Below are positions 5,958-6,191 of a stretch of DNA of 6,191 nt, piece after piece. Position 1 is the stretch's first letter, and each line of letters begins with the position of its first letter. The notes below the pieces were generated by a model. That model made no database searches. It worked only from the letters and a program-made list of their open reading frames with translations, and was not told where the DNA came from. The stretch lies in contig DPZM01000308.1 of assembly GCA_003535955.1 (NCBI GenBank), positions 1 to 6,191 on the forward strand, given 5' to 3'. The position numbers and the translations under genes are program-made. This DNA comes from Lachnospiraceae bacterium (GTDB lineage: Bacteria; Bacillota; Clostridia; Lachnospirales; Lachnospiraceae).

Positions 5958-6191
5958 CTGTATGAGGTCGCTCAGCTTCTTATTGTAGAAAAAGTCATGC
6001 ACTAAAGTGTCGAACTCTTCCCACATGGGAAGGGTTGGGCACTTTGTTTTTTTGGGACACTCATAACCCTTGTCGGCGAGGCAGACAACGGATGATAAGG
6101 GGCCTTCCATCAATTCAAGTATCTCCCCTACGGAGTATTCCTCGGGTTTGCGGCAGAGCTTGTAGCCTCCGCCCTTGCCGCTTGCGCCTGT
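5955..6191 (-). CDS. Rrf2-family transcriptional regulator, C-terminal part (5' end outside window)
   Basis: Read on the minus strand from the window edge, 78 residues precede a TGA stop. The fragment opens with TGASGKGGGYKL, the wing of the Rrf2 winged helix (SGKGGGYRL in relatives), then EEYSVGEILELMEGPL, a standard family segment, then Cys37, Cys45 and Cys51 (C-x7-C-x5-C), and a closing MWEEFDTLVHDFF...KKLSDLIQ helix. Rrf2 proteins include IscR, NsrR and CymR; a three-Cys cluster usually holds a [2Fe-2S] or similar centre that senses iron-sulfur status, NO or redox. IscR and NsrR use C-x5-C-x5-C, so the first gap is two residues longer here. No iscS or cysK-like gene follows downstream, because the next gene converges on it. 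The HTH itself lies outside the window, so the target and subgroup stay open. Confidence 0.88.
   Translation of the reverse strand, partial: TGASGKGGGYKLCRKPEEYSVGEILELMEGPLSSVVCLADKGYECPKKTKCPTLPMWEEFDTLVHDFFYNKKLSDLIQ

Noticed and set aside
6044..6053. A7 run in the Rrf2 gene as a programmed frameshift or phase-variable tract
   Set aside because: The codons read AAA AAA ACA, which is the wrong phase for a classical X-XXY-YYZ slippery site, and the frame continues intact through conserved family residues; seven A's alone is weak evidence.

Overview
The window looks like a chromosomal segment from a Gram-positive anaerobe of the Clostridia, most likely Lachnospiraceae. This is an inference from family content: a YkuE-type metallophosphoesterase, a secreted protein with BspA-like (DUF285) repeats plus Ig-like and Lachnospiraceae-style C-terminal beta modules, an MFS-like membrane protein ending in a LuxR-type HTH, and an Rrf2 regulator. 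Base composition is moderate (roughly half G+C by eye). No rRNA, tRNA, CRISPR, insertion sequence or phage gene is visible.

Layout: (1) 3-356, plus strand, the C-terminal end of a metallophosphoesterase whose start lies outside the window. (2) 357-494, a short intergenic region with a small hairpin touching the stop codon, two pairs of short direct repeats, a good sigma-A-like promoter (414-442) and a ribosome binding site. (3) 495-4532, a 1345-residue secreted repeat protein. (4) 4529-5932, a 467-residue, 12-helix membrane protein with a C-terminal LuxR/GerE DNA-binding domain, whose start codon overlaps the previous stop (ATGA). (5) 5930-5957, a 28-base imperfect palindrome that supplies the stop codons of both converging genes. 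(6) 5955-6191, minus strand, the C-terminal 78 residues of an Rrf2-family regulator.

The main point of interest is the tight two-gene unit of a large exported repeat protein and a membrane-embedded one-component regulator. One promoter appears to serve both, and the overlap predicts coupled translation. A reasonable but untested hypothesis is that the membrane regulator senses something at the cell surface and controls the surface-protein operon, perhaps its own. The flanking genes have no obvious link to this unit: the phosphoesterase lies upstream of the operon's own promoter, and the Rrf2 gene is on the opposite strand.
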